Part shown: one piece after another, positions 23,801 to 36,003 of the stretch | Layout of the letters: each line of letters begins with the position of its first letter | Numbering within the stretch: the stretch's first letter is position 1 | Assembly (NCBI RefSeq): GCF_000787575.1 | Contig: NW_012236525.1 | Coordinates: 821,686 to 885,685, forward strand | Length of the DNA: 64,000 nucleotides | Source: Acytostelium subglobosum LB1 | Taxonomy: Eukaryota; Evosea; Eumycetozoa; Acytosteliales; Acytosteliaceae | Direction of reading: 5' to 3' | Notes under the pieces: generated by a model | What the model saw: the letters and a program-made list of their open reading frames with translations, nothing else | Told to the model about the DNA's origin: nothing | Databases searched by the model: none | Program-made: the position numbers and the translations under genes

Positions 23801-26800
23801 CCACCATCTGTGCTCATATTGCCTGACGCAAGTGAGGTGATGTTGGGTGGCATGTAGGACATGTTGAATGACAACATGTTTGTTTGATTGGTCTGACCAC
23901 CAATATACACCATGTATGTGATGTTGGCGCCAATGCCAGCTGGGATGGCTCCAGTGATTAATGTTGAGTTTGTGAATGTGATGTTGTTCAACAAATGTTG
24001 GCCCAGTGTCACGTTGCTGTACTCGAGGCTGCCCTCGTATCGCGCTGTGTTCGTGTCATTGCCCAACAACTCATTTGGAGCAAAGTTGTAACCTGTGATG
24101 GTAACCTGGTCTCCACCATCAGTGCTGCTGGTGTTTGAACTTCCCGAGCTCTTCGAGATGGACAGCACAGTGGGTGGCTGGAAGGTGAGGGCGTCGGACG
24201 AGACGTTGGAGGACTGCTGGGAGACTGATCCATTGACTGAGATTGACTTGCCAATGCCGGGCAACATCCTGCAGACGATGCAGTCAAAGTCCACGGTCTC
24301 GCGGTATGACGTGTTCATCAGGACGTATGGGTCAAAGATCGCCACGCCATCCTCATCCACCTCGTGGTAGGGGTCGGTGGGGGTGGGGATGAGCCCGCCA
24401 TCGTCGTCCACGTATGTCTTGTTGTAGTAACAGTCCACCTCTTCGAAGCACACCACGTCGGTCGTGAAGTTGTTGATGGGGAGACCGATCGAGGCGTTGA
24501 ATACGAGCAGACCCTTGGGTCCGAGGTCTTGTCCAATGATCCAGAATGAGCCGCCAGCAGAGGTGTTGAATGGCTCTTGGATGACCTGGAAGATGATGGG
24601 CGGGTCATACTTGAATTCGGGTCCGTCTGTGAATGATTGCTTGTCCACACTGATGCCCACGCGACTTATGCCTGCGGCGGGGGGCACGACACATGTGGCG
24701 GTATTGTCGTCAATACGCTCAGAAATGCTGCATGGAGTGTCGCCAATGTTTACCTGTATCACCTCATTGTTGTCCTCGCCTGCCAGACCAAATGATGATC
24801 CGTACACAGTCATGATGTCGCCTCCGACTGTGGCCGAACGTGTAAGTGACACGCTCGTGATGACTGGCGTGGTGAAGTTGAGCGAGTGTTGCTGGGCTCC
24901 GGGAGTCAAAGTTGACTGGCCGGCGACCTCGACAGCGATAACCTTGTTGTAGCCAGTGCCGCTTGGTGAGATGATAAGGTACTCATTCGAGCTGTATTGG
25001 TAGGCGCGGTCCACGCTGAACAAGGTGTCGTCGACAGAGACAAGTATGTCGCTTTCGGACGTGGTGGACGAGACGAAGTTGTGTCCGGCGATTGTCACAC
25101 GACCACCTCCAATCGTTGGCAATGGCCATGTGCTAGTGGTGACTGATTGGATCACTGGCGCATCATAGACGAATTGGTAATCCAACAATGGAGTCTCCTG
25201 AGGCAGGTTACTAAGCGTGTTTGAATATGTGATTGGAACTATTCCAACACCTGAGCCAACTACACATGTGAGCACCTGACTACCATCAGATTGATCGACA
25301 ACTGATTGAGTCTGGCATGTTCTCGAAGATGGGTCCTGTCCAACAATGACCTGCACGCCTGGCTCGCTGAGCTTCCAACCTGCGACCGTGATCACATTGG
25401 TTGTGGAGACGGTGGGGCCAGAGAGTCCGGTGATAGACGAGACGATGGGGCCGGATGGACAGAGTGCGAGGATGTCCGCACCATGCTGGAACACGGTCAG
25501 GTTGGTCTTGGTGATCGCGCAGAGTTGACCTTGGTATGTTACGATGGCCAGTCCGTCCTGAGCGGTGCTCGCCTGGTCTTGGACAAAGTATGTCGAGTGT
25601 TGGTTGTACTTGTTAACGAGTGTGGCTGTCACAAGTGCGTTGTTGAGCACCTTGGTGATGAGCTGGATGCCGCGTGGAGTGATTGGGTATCCGTCTTCCA
25701 TGAGGAACTCGCACAGGTTAGGGTCATCCAAACGCAACAGCGACTGAAGCAATGGAGTGTTGATAAACAACTCCTTGAACTGTGTTGAGAAGAGGTATTG
25801 GATTGCCTGGTTGTGTGTCCAGTCTGTTGGGGTGGATGTTGATGACACCCATAGGCTGGCCATGACCTCTGTAGCGGTCATGTTTGTCGAGGACGAGTTG
25901 ATCGTGCTTTGGCATATGCCCAAGGACAGAAGGACAGCCTCCAGCGAGGATGAGTTGGTCAAGGCTGCGGGGAGGAGGTCAACGCATCGCTCGGAGCAGT
26001 TGTAGATGTGGTTGTATATCATGATCTCCTTGATTCCTTGTGTGGTCAGTGGGCTGGTTTCGTTCGAGGCTGCGAGCTTCGCAATCAAGTTGTTGGTAAA
26101 GGTCAACACATCGGTGAAGCCATTCTCGCGAACCACCGTGCTGATCGTCGACAAGTCGACTGTGTTGTCCGAGTTGCCATCAGTGTATGCAGTGCGCTGG
26201 CAATACTCCTCCTGGCAATCATCGTCATCTTCATCAATCAGATCCCACAAGTATGCTGTGATCCAGCCTTCGGACTTGGGTCCATTGCGCTGTTGAGTGC
26301 GTGTCGATGTAAAGTGCTCGATGTCTGTGCGCGAGGTGGTGGCGGTATTGGCATCGATGCCAATGATAACTGAGGCCTCGCTCTTGGGCAGGGTGGGGAA
26401 GACTGTGTCACGCAATGCCATTGAGAGCATGTTGATGTACGCGCCCTTCATAGCCACCTGCTCGTTCTCGACGATCTGTTCGAGTTGTGCCGAGACGGGC
26501 ACGGCAACATTCGCGGCCTGGGGCATGTTGGCATCGACGAATCCAAGCACGGCAGTTCGCACAGCCAGCTCAACGCATAGTCTACGGAAGTCCAACGAAT
26601 ACGCATTGGGGTCATTGTTGTTGTTTACGATTGATGCGATGTGGGAGTTCATGTCCGCGACGATAGTCATTGCTGGCATGGGTTCGGCAACTGCTGGCAC
26701 GCCAATGTATGATTCCTGTGAGGCGGCGGCGAGCACTTCCTGGACGGTCTTGAAAAGGAGCAAGAGGTTGGCGTCCGAGTCAGAGGTGTACAGGGGATGG

Positions 26801-29800
26801 AATGTGCCATTGACCTGCGCCATCTCGTATTCAATGGGCTTGCCATCAGTGTCCACAATCTTGAGGTCAGTGTGCGTATCGTGGAGCTGCAGCTTGATGC
26901 TTGCGTTGTTCCAGTTACCAGTGTATGTGAAGAGACCAAGGGCGTCAGTCTGGATGGTCATAGCGCCAGGTGTAGTGTCACAGAAGGGGCCAGTGCATCC
27001 GGGGTCGGCCACATAGAGCGTGGTGTTCACGAACCAAGGGTTGACCAATGCTTCCTGGTATGGCGTGACGTCGAAGCCGCTAGTACTTGTTGGCGATCCG
27101 CCAGGGGTAGTCGTCGATTTGAGAAGTCGCTGATGGGGGACATTTCGAGGCGTTGTGTCAAGAATAACGCGGCCACTGATGGTGGTTGGTGCGATCACCT
27201 TGGTCTGGTTGCATGCGCCAGACGTGCAGTTGTCCGACATATACCTGAAGGCCATCTCCTTGAGCATAAGTGAGCCAGCAGAGGGGACGCCTGGAACACA
27301 GGCAACAAGTCCACCGCCTGCCACCGACTTGGTGTTGAAGGCACCAAGACACAATAGGCTATCCTTGAAGCCAATCCTGCTGCGATCAATATCTGAACGC
27401 CATTGACGCAGGCCGATGGGCACGTCATGAGTCGTGGCAAAGTCGGTTGTCAATCGTTGCTCGGTGATTGCGTAGGTGTTGGGGATGATCACTGACTTGG
27501 CGGGCAGGGTGATGGACAAGGGGACACCGAGTGGCGTCCATACATCAGATTGATAGCCTGCGGACAAGATCACGCCGGAGCCACCACTGGGTACGCTAGT
27601 GAGTGAGTTGGCGTTGGGTGAGGGATCACTGAGTAGTGTGGCGAGGGTGGCAAAGGCAGAGGGGATGGGCTGGAGGTTGGTCTTGTAGATGAAGGGGTAG
27701 GTGGCTTGGACGGACGCGATCAACTCTGATGCGTTGGCGAACGAGTGGCAGAGGAATGAGTGGCCGAACGACAGGTCTTGGTCTTGTTTGACGCGAAGAT
27801 GGTAGTCGTTGGGGAACCACGAGTCGGGGTGAGAGGCCGGCGTCTTGTACAGGGCCAGGTCACCAGTGAGTGGCACTGGGAAGCCCTCAAGGGTGTGGAC
27901 GATGTGGAATCCTGCGCTCTGGTTGGTGTCCAGGCGGAATGATGCAAAGCCCTTGCCGAGTGTATTGTGCACGTTGTTCTTACCATTGATCGACTTTGAT
28001 TGAGTGCCAGACAGGTCATCATACCATGGGCGGTCATTGTACATGAAGAATCCAGTCTGTGAGTACTGTGCATTCTGCTCGAGCTGCATCAATGTGCGGC
28101 CAAGACAGCTGCTTGAGTTGGATATCGATGCCTCCAAATCAAATGATGACGAGCTTGAGCTCAAGTACATGTAGCTTTGGGAGAATGGCAACTTGCGGGC
28201 GAACCACCAGCTCACGCGATCTCCATTGGGTGCGACACATCCTGGTACTGGCGCGATGTGATCAAACTTCAAACCATTGGATGTCTGGTCTCCATTGCTC
28301 ACTGTGAGTGTCGCGCTGCCACTAGCATTGACCGCGGGTATCGTTGCGATCAGCTGTGTGTCGGTCAATGATGTGATTGGGATGGTGATGGCAGTGTTGG
28401 TCGAGCCGAGGCGGAGCGAGGTGATGTTGGAGTAGAAGTTGGTGCCGATGATGGTCACCTCCACGGACTGGCTGTAGATGACAGAAGTCGGGGAGACTGA
28501 GGTGAGGGTTGGCGTGGGGTAGACATAGGTCAACTGAGTGGCGATGGACATTGTGGCACCATTGATGGCAGTGACAGAGACTTGTTGTGGCACGCTCAAT
28601 GATGGAGCGACACATGTCAACATGGATGAGCTGATCACCGTGATGTTGCCACATGATTGTGATCCAATGAACACGACTGTCAAGCCTTGAACAAATCCTG
28701 AGCCTGTCAATGTGATTGATGTTGACGTGTTGATGAGGACAGTCGAGGGCGAGATGGTGTTGATGATTGGCGACGGGTCGATGTAGGCAAAGGACACGTG
28801 GTTGGAGGCTTTGACATCGTTGATCACATACAGGTCCTGGTTGCCCAGTGCTGATTGAACAGATGGTGCAGTAAACACGATCGTAGTGTTGGTAATCGAG
28901 ACGATGGTGTAGTTGGTCGCGCCATTGGTCACCGCGGACAGCCATCCAAAGAAGTTAGTGCCTGTTAATGTGATCGAGGTGGACTCAGTGAACACTGCTG
29001 TTGTGGGCGTAATCGATGTGATTGATGGTGTGGGTGCGATGTACACCAGGTCGACGCTATTGGACGACATATACTCGTTGTAGAGCAAGACCATCTTGGG
29101 TCCAAGCGAAGGGATCATAGGGGTTTGGACGACCATCCATGTGGAGTTGGACGCGAGTACTGGAGCTGCCATACCGCCAATGACGACGGTGGACACGCCT
29201 GGCACAAACGCAAAGCCGACCAGGGTGACCTGGGCTGGCTCGCTAAAGACCACGGACAATGGTGTGATTGAGGTGATGCCGGCGAGTGGTGGAATGTAGT
29301 TCAGTGGCTGGGCGTTGGACATGGTGGCCTCGTTGGTGACAGTGACATTGAGTGTGGCACTGGATGAGCGGACTGGCGCCAAACACACCATCATAGTACT
29401 GTTGACAAACTGTGTGATTGGGCAGACGATGCCGCCAACGAGTACCAAGGACATGCCACTCACGAATCCTGATCCGGCCACGGTGAGGACTGGGGCGGGG
29501 TCATTGAACATGATAACTGAGGGGTTGAGCGAGTTGATGGCTGGCACTGGGGCGATGTAGCTGATGGCCTTGGAGTTGGACGTGATGTACTCGTTGGACA
29601 CGATCACAAGTCGCACGCCAGTGGATGACATGGGCGGGGCATTGCACCAGATCACCGTTGGCGACACGCTGGTCGTTGGACAATACGTTCCATTGATGCG
29701 CACTTGCGACATGCCATTGATGAAACCACTTCCATCTATCTCGAGTGTGGTCGTCTCCGTGAATGTGGCGACGGTCGGGCTGATCGATGTGATTGATGGC

Positions 29801-32800
29801 GTGGGTGGCACATACTCAAAAGACACATTGTTGGACTTGTAGACATCGTTGGCCACCCAGATAGTCTGCGCACCAGAGTAGCTACGCATGGGTGCCGTGA
29901 ACATGATGTTTGTCGAGTTGATCGATGTGATGGTGAAGTTCATCGCGCCGACCGTGACGACCGTAAGCCAGTTGTAGAAGCCTGTGCCGGTCAGCGTCAT
30001 TTGGGAGGACTGCGTGACGATGGCGGTCGCTGGGGTGATGGAGGTGATCACGGGCGCGGCCGGGATGTACTTGATCATCCAGACGTTGGACCACAGGTAA
30101 TCATTAGACACGCTCACTGATCTGTTTCCAAATGATGTCGAGACCACAGGTGATTGGACTATGAGCGAGGACGAGGTGCCAGACACGTATGTGGCGTACA
30201 CACCACCGATGAGCACTCGCGAGCCGGTGCCTGCCATGAAGTTGGCGCCATACACGGTGATCAGGGTCGGTTGATCGATCAGAACGACGTCGGGCTGGAC
30301 CGAGCTGATCGAGGGCTGGGGTGGGACATAGGACAGGTACACAGAGTTGGACGATACATTTTGATTGAGTACGGTCACTTGTTGCTGGAATGGTATGGTG
30401 GCGATGGGAGGAGTGAAGATGAGTGTGGTCGAGTTGACAATGGTGGTTGGACAACTGAATGCGCCGACCATGGCCACGGACATGTTTGTTACGAAGTTCG
30501 CACCATTGATTGTCACGCTTGATGGACTGAAGTAAATGACGCTCCATGGTGTGAGCGAGGTGATGTTGGGCGTTGGCGGGATGAAGTTGATCGACAATGT
30601 GTTAGACACGGTGCCATCGTTGGTGACGGTGACCGCGCGCGAGCCGGTAGTCGACACGGCACTGGCTGTACATCTGATCGAGGTGGACGTCACACTGATC
30701 GTTGGACAGAGTGTCGTGTCGATCCTGACCGTGGACATTCCGTTGGAGAAGTTGGTTCCATTGACCTGCAACACAAAGTCCTGATTGATCACGGGCGTCG
30801 ATGGACTGATCGCTGTGATGGCGGGCACGGGTGGGCTGTAGACCACAAACATCGCGTTTGATCGCACGCCCTCGTTGACAACCGTGACGTTCTCGGTGCC
30901 TGAGTGGGAGAATATGGGCGCCACAAACTGGATGCTGGACGCGGTGACCAAGTTGACAGTGCAATTGATGTTGTTGGACATCTGCACGTAGGACATGCCG
31001 GGGACAAAGCCCGATCCAGACATCGTGACAATGGTTGTGGTGGTGTAGGTCAAACGCGACGGATAGACCGATGTGAGTACGGGTGTTGGTGGCGCAAATG
31101 TCACCTGCAACACGTTGGCGGACCATCCCTCGGTTGTGATGGCCACGTCCTTGGCACCAGTGGTCGACGACGCGGCTGGCTGACAAATGATCGTGGTGTA
31201 GTTCTGGAAACTTATTGGACATAATGCTGCCCCAACTGTGACCTGGGTCGAGCCGACAAACTCCCAGCCTGTCAAAGTGAGCTTGGCTGGTGCGTTGAAG
31301 GTTGTGGACAGTGGCTGCACGGATGTGAGCGAGGGGACGGGAGCGACATATGTCTCCTGCATGCTGCCAGTCTTGTCCTCATTGATCACCATCACGGTCT
31401 TGCTTCCGGACGTTTTGAGCACGGGCGAGTAACAAGTGATCCTGTTGGCCGACACAACATAGACATCGGTACAGTTGATGCCGTCCACGGTCACGTAGGA
31501 CATACCACTGGCGTAGCCGGTACCGTTGATGGTCAGCTGAGTCATGTGAGTGAATGTCACACTGGGTGGATAGATGCTGGTGATGGTAGGGGTTGGCGCA
31601 ACATATGTAATGTTCAAGTTTGATGATTTAATCATCTCGTTCATCACATAAAGTTGCTTGATACCGGTAGTTGTCAATGCTGGAACATTCACAAATAGCT
31701 GGCTGGATGTGTAGCCGGTCACAGCTGCAACACGACCATCGACCATCACCTGAGTTACTCCACTAACAAAGTTATTGCCAGTCACTACAACCTTGGTGAC
31801 CTCATTGAATATCACTGTGTTTGGAGTGACCGAGACAATAGTTGGCACGGGGACTAGGGTGGGGTGGGATAGTTCCAGTGATGGGGTGTGTTAGACATGA
31901 TTGATTGATTGATTGATTGAATGGATGAATGAGACATACCAACATAGTTGAAGGGCATTTCATTTGAGGCTTGGTTCTCGTTGTAGACGATGACGGGCTT
32001 GGTGCCACTGGTGGTGAATATTGGAGGCTGGCAAGAGACCTGAGTGGTACTGACCACTTGTACTGCAGTACAATCTTGTCCATTAATCTTTACTGTTGTG
32101 ATACCAGTCATATACTTTGTACCAGTCATTGTTATCCTAGAGTTCTGATTCAACAACATAACAGGTGGATTGATGTTTGTGATCGTTGGTGTTGGGGCTG
32201 GATATGTTTGATCAAGTTGTGTCAGATTGATTGATCGAGAGAGTGATTGAATGATTGAATGAGTGATACATACGGACATAGGATAAGGTGACGGCAGAGT
32301 TGGAGTTCTTGTTCTCATTGTATATGATGAGGGTCATGGTGGTGCTGGCTGATTGAGTGGGCGCAACACAAATGATTGATGTGGCAGTCATTGTTGTGAC
32401 ACTGCATGACCAACCTGATAATGAAGACTTGACCGATGTCAATGCAATCGAAACAAAGTTGGTTCCAATGATTGTTATATTGTTAGTCTTAGTATAGTCC
32501 AAACTTGATGGTGTAACAGATGTCACAGTTGGAGTTGGTGCTAAGGTGATTGGATGATTGATTGAGTGAGTAAGTGTGATCGGAATAGTTCCAGTCAGTG
32601 AGGATGGGACTAAATAACTTACGTATGTAGTTGAGTGCAAAGGTGTTGGAGGATACACCTTGGTTGAGTACTACAATGTTGGTCGTGCCTTGGGAGGTAC
32701 GGGTAGGTGCGGCAAAGATGATGGTGTTGGGCATAACGAGGATGGCTGGGAATGTGTTGGTGCCAGACATAAGTATGGACATGCCAGGGATGAAGTTGAG

Positions 32801-34361
32801 TCCAGTGATGGTGAGATTGGTCGCAACAGTGTATATAATAGGCATTGGACTGATATTGTTGATCACTGGTGTTGGTGCGACGAATGTCACCGTGACCTGA
32901 TTGGACGATGGTGTCGTAGGATTGTTTACAACGACCAATTTGGGACCGGTTGTGATCTGAGGTGGTAGATCACATGTGATCAAAGTATAGTTCACGAATG
33001 TCATTGAGCAGAACTGACCAGCAACAGTGACCGTCGAGTTGGGATTGACAAATCCAGTTCCACTGATACTCAATGTATTAAGTCGATTGTATATCAAGCC
33101 AGAGTTGGGTGTGATCGATGTGATTGATGGGGTTGGCACTGTATTGGGGGTCAGGGGTCAGGGTCAAGGGTCAGGGGTCAGGGGATGGGGATGGGATAGT
33201 TCCAGCCTCAATATAGTACATACTCTTGAAGGTCAATGGGAGGAGTGCGGACTTGTACTGTTTGACATTGACAACTTGTACATTTTGGGTTCCTGGCGCA
33301 GAGACAGCCTGTGCCGTGCACTCCAAGTATGTCCTGTTGACTGTTCCATCGATAATTGGGCAGTCAACTCCATTGATGTTCACAACAGAGATTGGTGTCT
33401 TGGTGAAGTCTGAAGTGATCACAACATGTTAGTTTATGGGATGAATGAATGAGCGAATGATACATACTTGTTCCAATGAGAGTGATCACGGAGTCGATGT
33501 TGAATGGGATACTGGTTGGCTGGAGGGAGTAGAGGACGGGGGTGGGCTCGAGGAAGAGGAGACCAACTTGGTTGGAGTTGATGACGTCGTTGCTGACAAA
33601 GACTGGCTTGATGCCATCGGCTGACGCGTCTTGGGTGGCACAGATGATCTGAGTGGATGTGGTCGAGATCACAGGACAGTCCTTCGTGCCAATGGTCACC
33701 GTGGAGAGACCAGAGTAGAAGTTGTTGCCCTTGATCGTCAACAGTGGGGGATCGACTCGCACCACCGTACTGGGCGTCAACAACTGGATGGTTGGCATGG
33801 TGTACTGGATGTACTGTGTGGACGTTGAGCCGAATGGCGCCGCGGACACTGTCAATGTTTTGACACCCGGTGTCGATGTGGACTGCAGCGCACAGATGAT
33901 CCTTGTCGTTGACAATGATTGAGGTTGACATCTGACGCCACCCACCGTCACTATTGAAGGTGGAATGAATCCACTACCCTGTATCGTTATGGTCGTGTCC
34001 ACATTGAATGGGGCATAAGGCGGAGTTATTGAAGATATTGATGGAGCACCTAGTTATTATATGATTGTGATTGATTGAGTGATTGAGTGATTGAGTGATT
34101 GAATGAGTGAGTGAGTGATCATCATATCATGTATGTCTTCAATCATATTCCAAAAGTAAGAGTGTGTGTTTGATTGATCAATCAAACACCCCACATCAAT
34201 CAATCACTCGTTTAAACGAACGGTCGTTCGGCATTTTGATGATCATTACCATAAGTAGGTTGTAATAATAATAACAAAGATAACATAACCAATAGGATAT
34301 TGATATACCCTGGTTTGCTACCAAACATGGTATGACTACCATGCAGTATGTGTGTCTTCAT
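14896..34361 (-). CDS. Giant secreted TIG-repeat protein with degenerate DNase II domain and mucin-like tail
   Basis: Ten exons: 34250-34361, 33468-34049, 33224-33409, 32623-33138, 32274-32540, 31940-32197, 21717-31853, 17381-21637, 15780-17321 and 14896-15719. All nine introns are phase 1 and the total is about 6,226 aa. The order is a signal peptide with a long hydrophobic run (about residues 18-36), about 21 TIG/IPT repeats (40-1845), a DNase II-like domain (about 1845-2190), a linker (to about 2770), about 16 more TIG repeats (to about 4270), an Asp/Ser and a Gly-rich patch, then Ser/Thr-rich repeats to the end. TIG domains are beta-sandwich adhesion modules. In the DNase II part the HxK motifs read LGK (1939-1941) and RSR (2131-2133), so activity seems lost. 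No membrane or GPI signal is seen at the C-terminus, so secretion is inferred. It is paralogous to the gene at 36004. Confidence 0.85.
22261..23302 (-). repeat. Duplicated two-TIG unit in the giant gene
   Basis: Two adjacent units of about 520 bases (22776-23302 and 22261-22775) each encode a pair of TIG domains, A then B. Both A copies carry a VTYSY end and PxGIGK(N/D)I. Both B copies carry SWIDDTHVSC and VVGDQxNTDD. The pairs are more alike than neighbouring domains, which points to duplication of a two-domain block. Confidence 0.7.
27255..28240 (-). other. DNase II-like domain, active-site motifs lost
   Basis: The segment begins GCVAPNGDRVSWWFARKLP, like the DNase II start (PVDWW-x-YKLP). 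It continues with LGRTLMQLEQN, FFMYNDRPW, GFHIVHTLEGFPVPL and HSFLCHSF, all in DNase II order. The first HxK site reads LGK in TLGKGFASF. The second reads DRSR where the family has DHSK. The later GDxNR element reads LGAFNT. Confidence 0.8.
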
Positions 34362-36003
34362 CGCTCGATGTGCTGTGATGACGCTCAATATCTGCAAGAT
34401 GGTCTCGAGTGTATGATTGATTGATATAAATGTATGAATGGATATGAATAAGGATAAGTGTAAGTATACTTGTTTGATGTGATGGTGATGGGTAAGTTGA
34501 CTAATCGATTCCCAATGCGGATGTGGATGTAAGTAAGTTCGCGCAAAGACCCTTTGACAATGACACTCTCCACCAATCATTGGGGCAAACAAGGTAGATT
34601 CTACCCGACAGACGTCATTGATTAACTGACTGGCTGCCCCATTAAAGCCGAAGTAAATCCTGACACCAAGTTGATCTTGACAAGGTAGGTCTGGTCAGTC
34701 GAGGTCCAGTTCCAACAATATGTGGAGGTATGTGGTTGTGGTGGGCACAAACGTAATTCCAACTCAAACGGCAAAGACGACGAATTGATGGAAGGGCATG
34801 GCCAGCCCTCCAACCACCCTCTGACATTGATGATGCCTTGAACAAGGTGTGACCCTTTACCATATCACCTGACTGACTGACTCCTCGAACAAGTCGAATA
34901 ATTAATCATTCTTCAAATTAATGTATCTTTGCTGAAGTTGGTTGTTTGCCCCAACGCTGAAAGTCCTCGAGAGGTTGCTGGGAGGCAAAGGGCCATTTGA
35001 TTGATATCCAATGGTTGCGATCGTCTAACCTATCGATAGTCGTTCAGTGGTATGGTACCCCATAATCGACAAATCGCAGGACCTCAGATTCCAATCGAAT
35101 GTACCTTGCACATGCTCTGGCGATCACCCCTTCCGCGTCTATTTTTAAAAACTGACACCTTTGATCAGAACTTGTGGAGCTCACTCTCACACATCCATCC
35201 AATCAAGCAATCAAAGGGAGACCCAAGGGGTGTGTTCATGACCACCCACCAACCCATCACAAGTTCTGCGTGTCCAAGTCTACTATCTCTCTTACTTACT
35301 TAAACCAAACACACATGTGATGATGATGAACATGGTGTAGCAGAATCAACGAACTAAACTCAACTGATAAATGAGTGGCGACGCGACTATACAGTGGACC
35401 ACTTCCTCGACGACGACGTTTGGAATCGACCCAATGCATGGATTGGAGGGCCATGTGATGTGGTGGTCCCGTCAGTTCTTTGGTTCAAGGTAGTATCAGA
35501 GGTTGATAGGCATTTGCTGCTTATGATGGGATGAGAGCAGACTACGCGCGAGTCTTCGGCTACTAAGTGGTCTTGGATTGCCTTGCCTCAAAGCTCGCTG
35601 GCTCGATCAATCAATCAATCAATCACATCAAACATCAAATCAAACAGGCAATCAAAGACAAGACAAGACAAGACAGCAGAAGGCAACAGTAGCATCAATC
35701 TCCCCGAGTTGTAGCTTCCCTGTCAACCTCGTTCTTTGCCTCAAGCCCTAGGCTTCCCTGACACGCGATCCAGACTTCCAACCTTGAACAACCTCGAGCT
35801 TACTTGGCAACACGCCCAGGCCAAACTCCTAGACATACTCCCAATCGCCGCGACAATACCCAATCCCATTCATTCAATCAATCAATCCATCAAGGGTCAC
35901 TCAATCACTCAATCACTCACTCACTCACAAAGATACAACTTGTCATCAACATCCATCATCAACTTCAACAACATCAACAACATATTAACAACTTCAACAA
36001 AGT
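34362..36003. promoter_or_regulatory. Divergent promoter region between the two TIG-DNase II genes
   Basis: About 1.64 kb separate the two start codons. Near 35130-35170 is a TATTTTTAAAAA stretch, and near 35850-35990 are TCAATCAATC and CATCAACA runs that look like the 5' leader of the plus-strand gene. Short open frames on both strands (for example minus 34622-34813) show no family match or splice support. A sequence CCCATAA at 35057 resembles the Dictyostelium snRNA upstream element but stands alone. Confidence 0.45.

Noticed and set aside
31880-31925. GATT/TCAA short tandem repeats in introns and flanks as a possible CRISPR or satellite
   Set aside because: The repeats are 4-base microsatellites without spacers, scattered in eukaryotic introns.
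34622-34813. Minus-strand frame with Cys/Trp/Asn content upstream of the giant gene
   Set aside because: No signal peptide, no known domain, and no splice junction that joins it in frame to the giant gene; most likely chance in the promoter region.
35056-35062. CCCATAA resembling the dictyostelid snRNA upstream element
   Set aside because: There is no recognisable snRNA or class I RNA sequence at the expected distance, and the same heptamer occurs by chance in an intron (33432-33438, complement).
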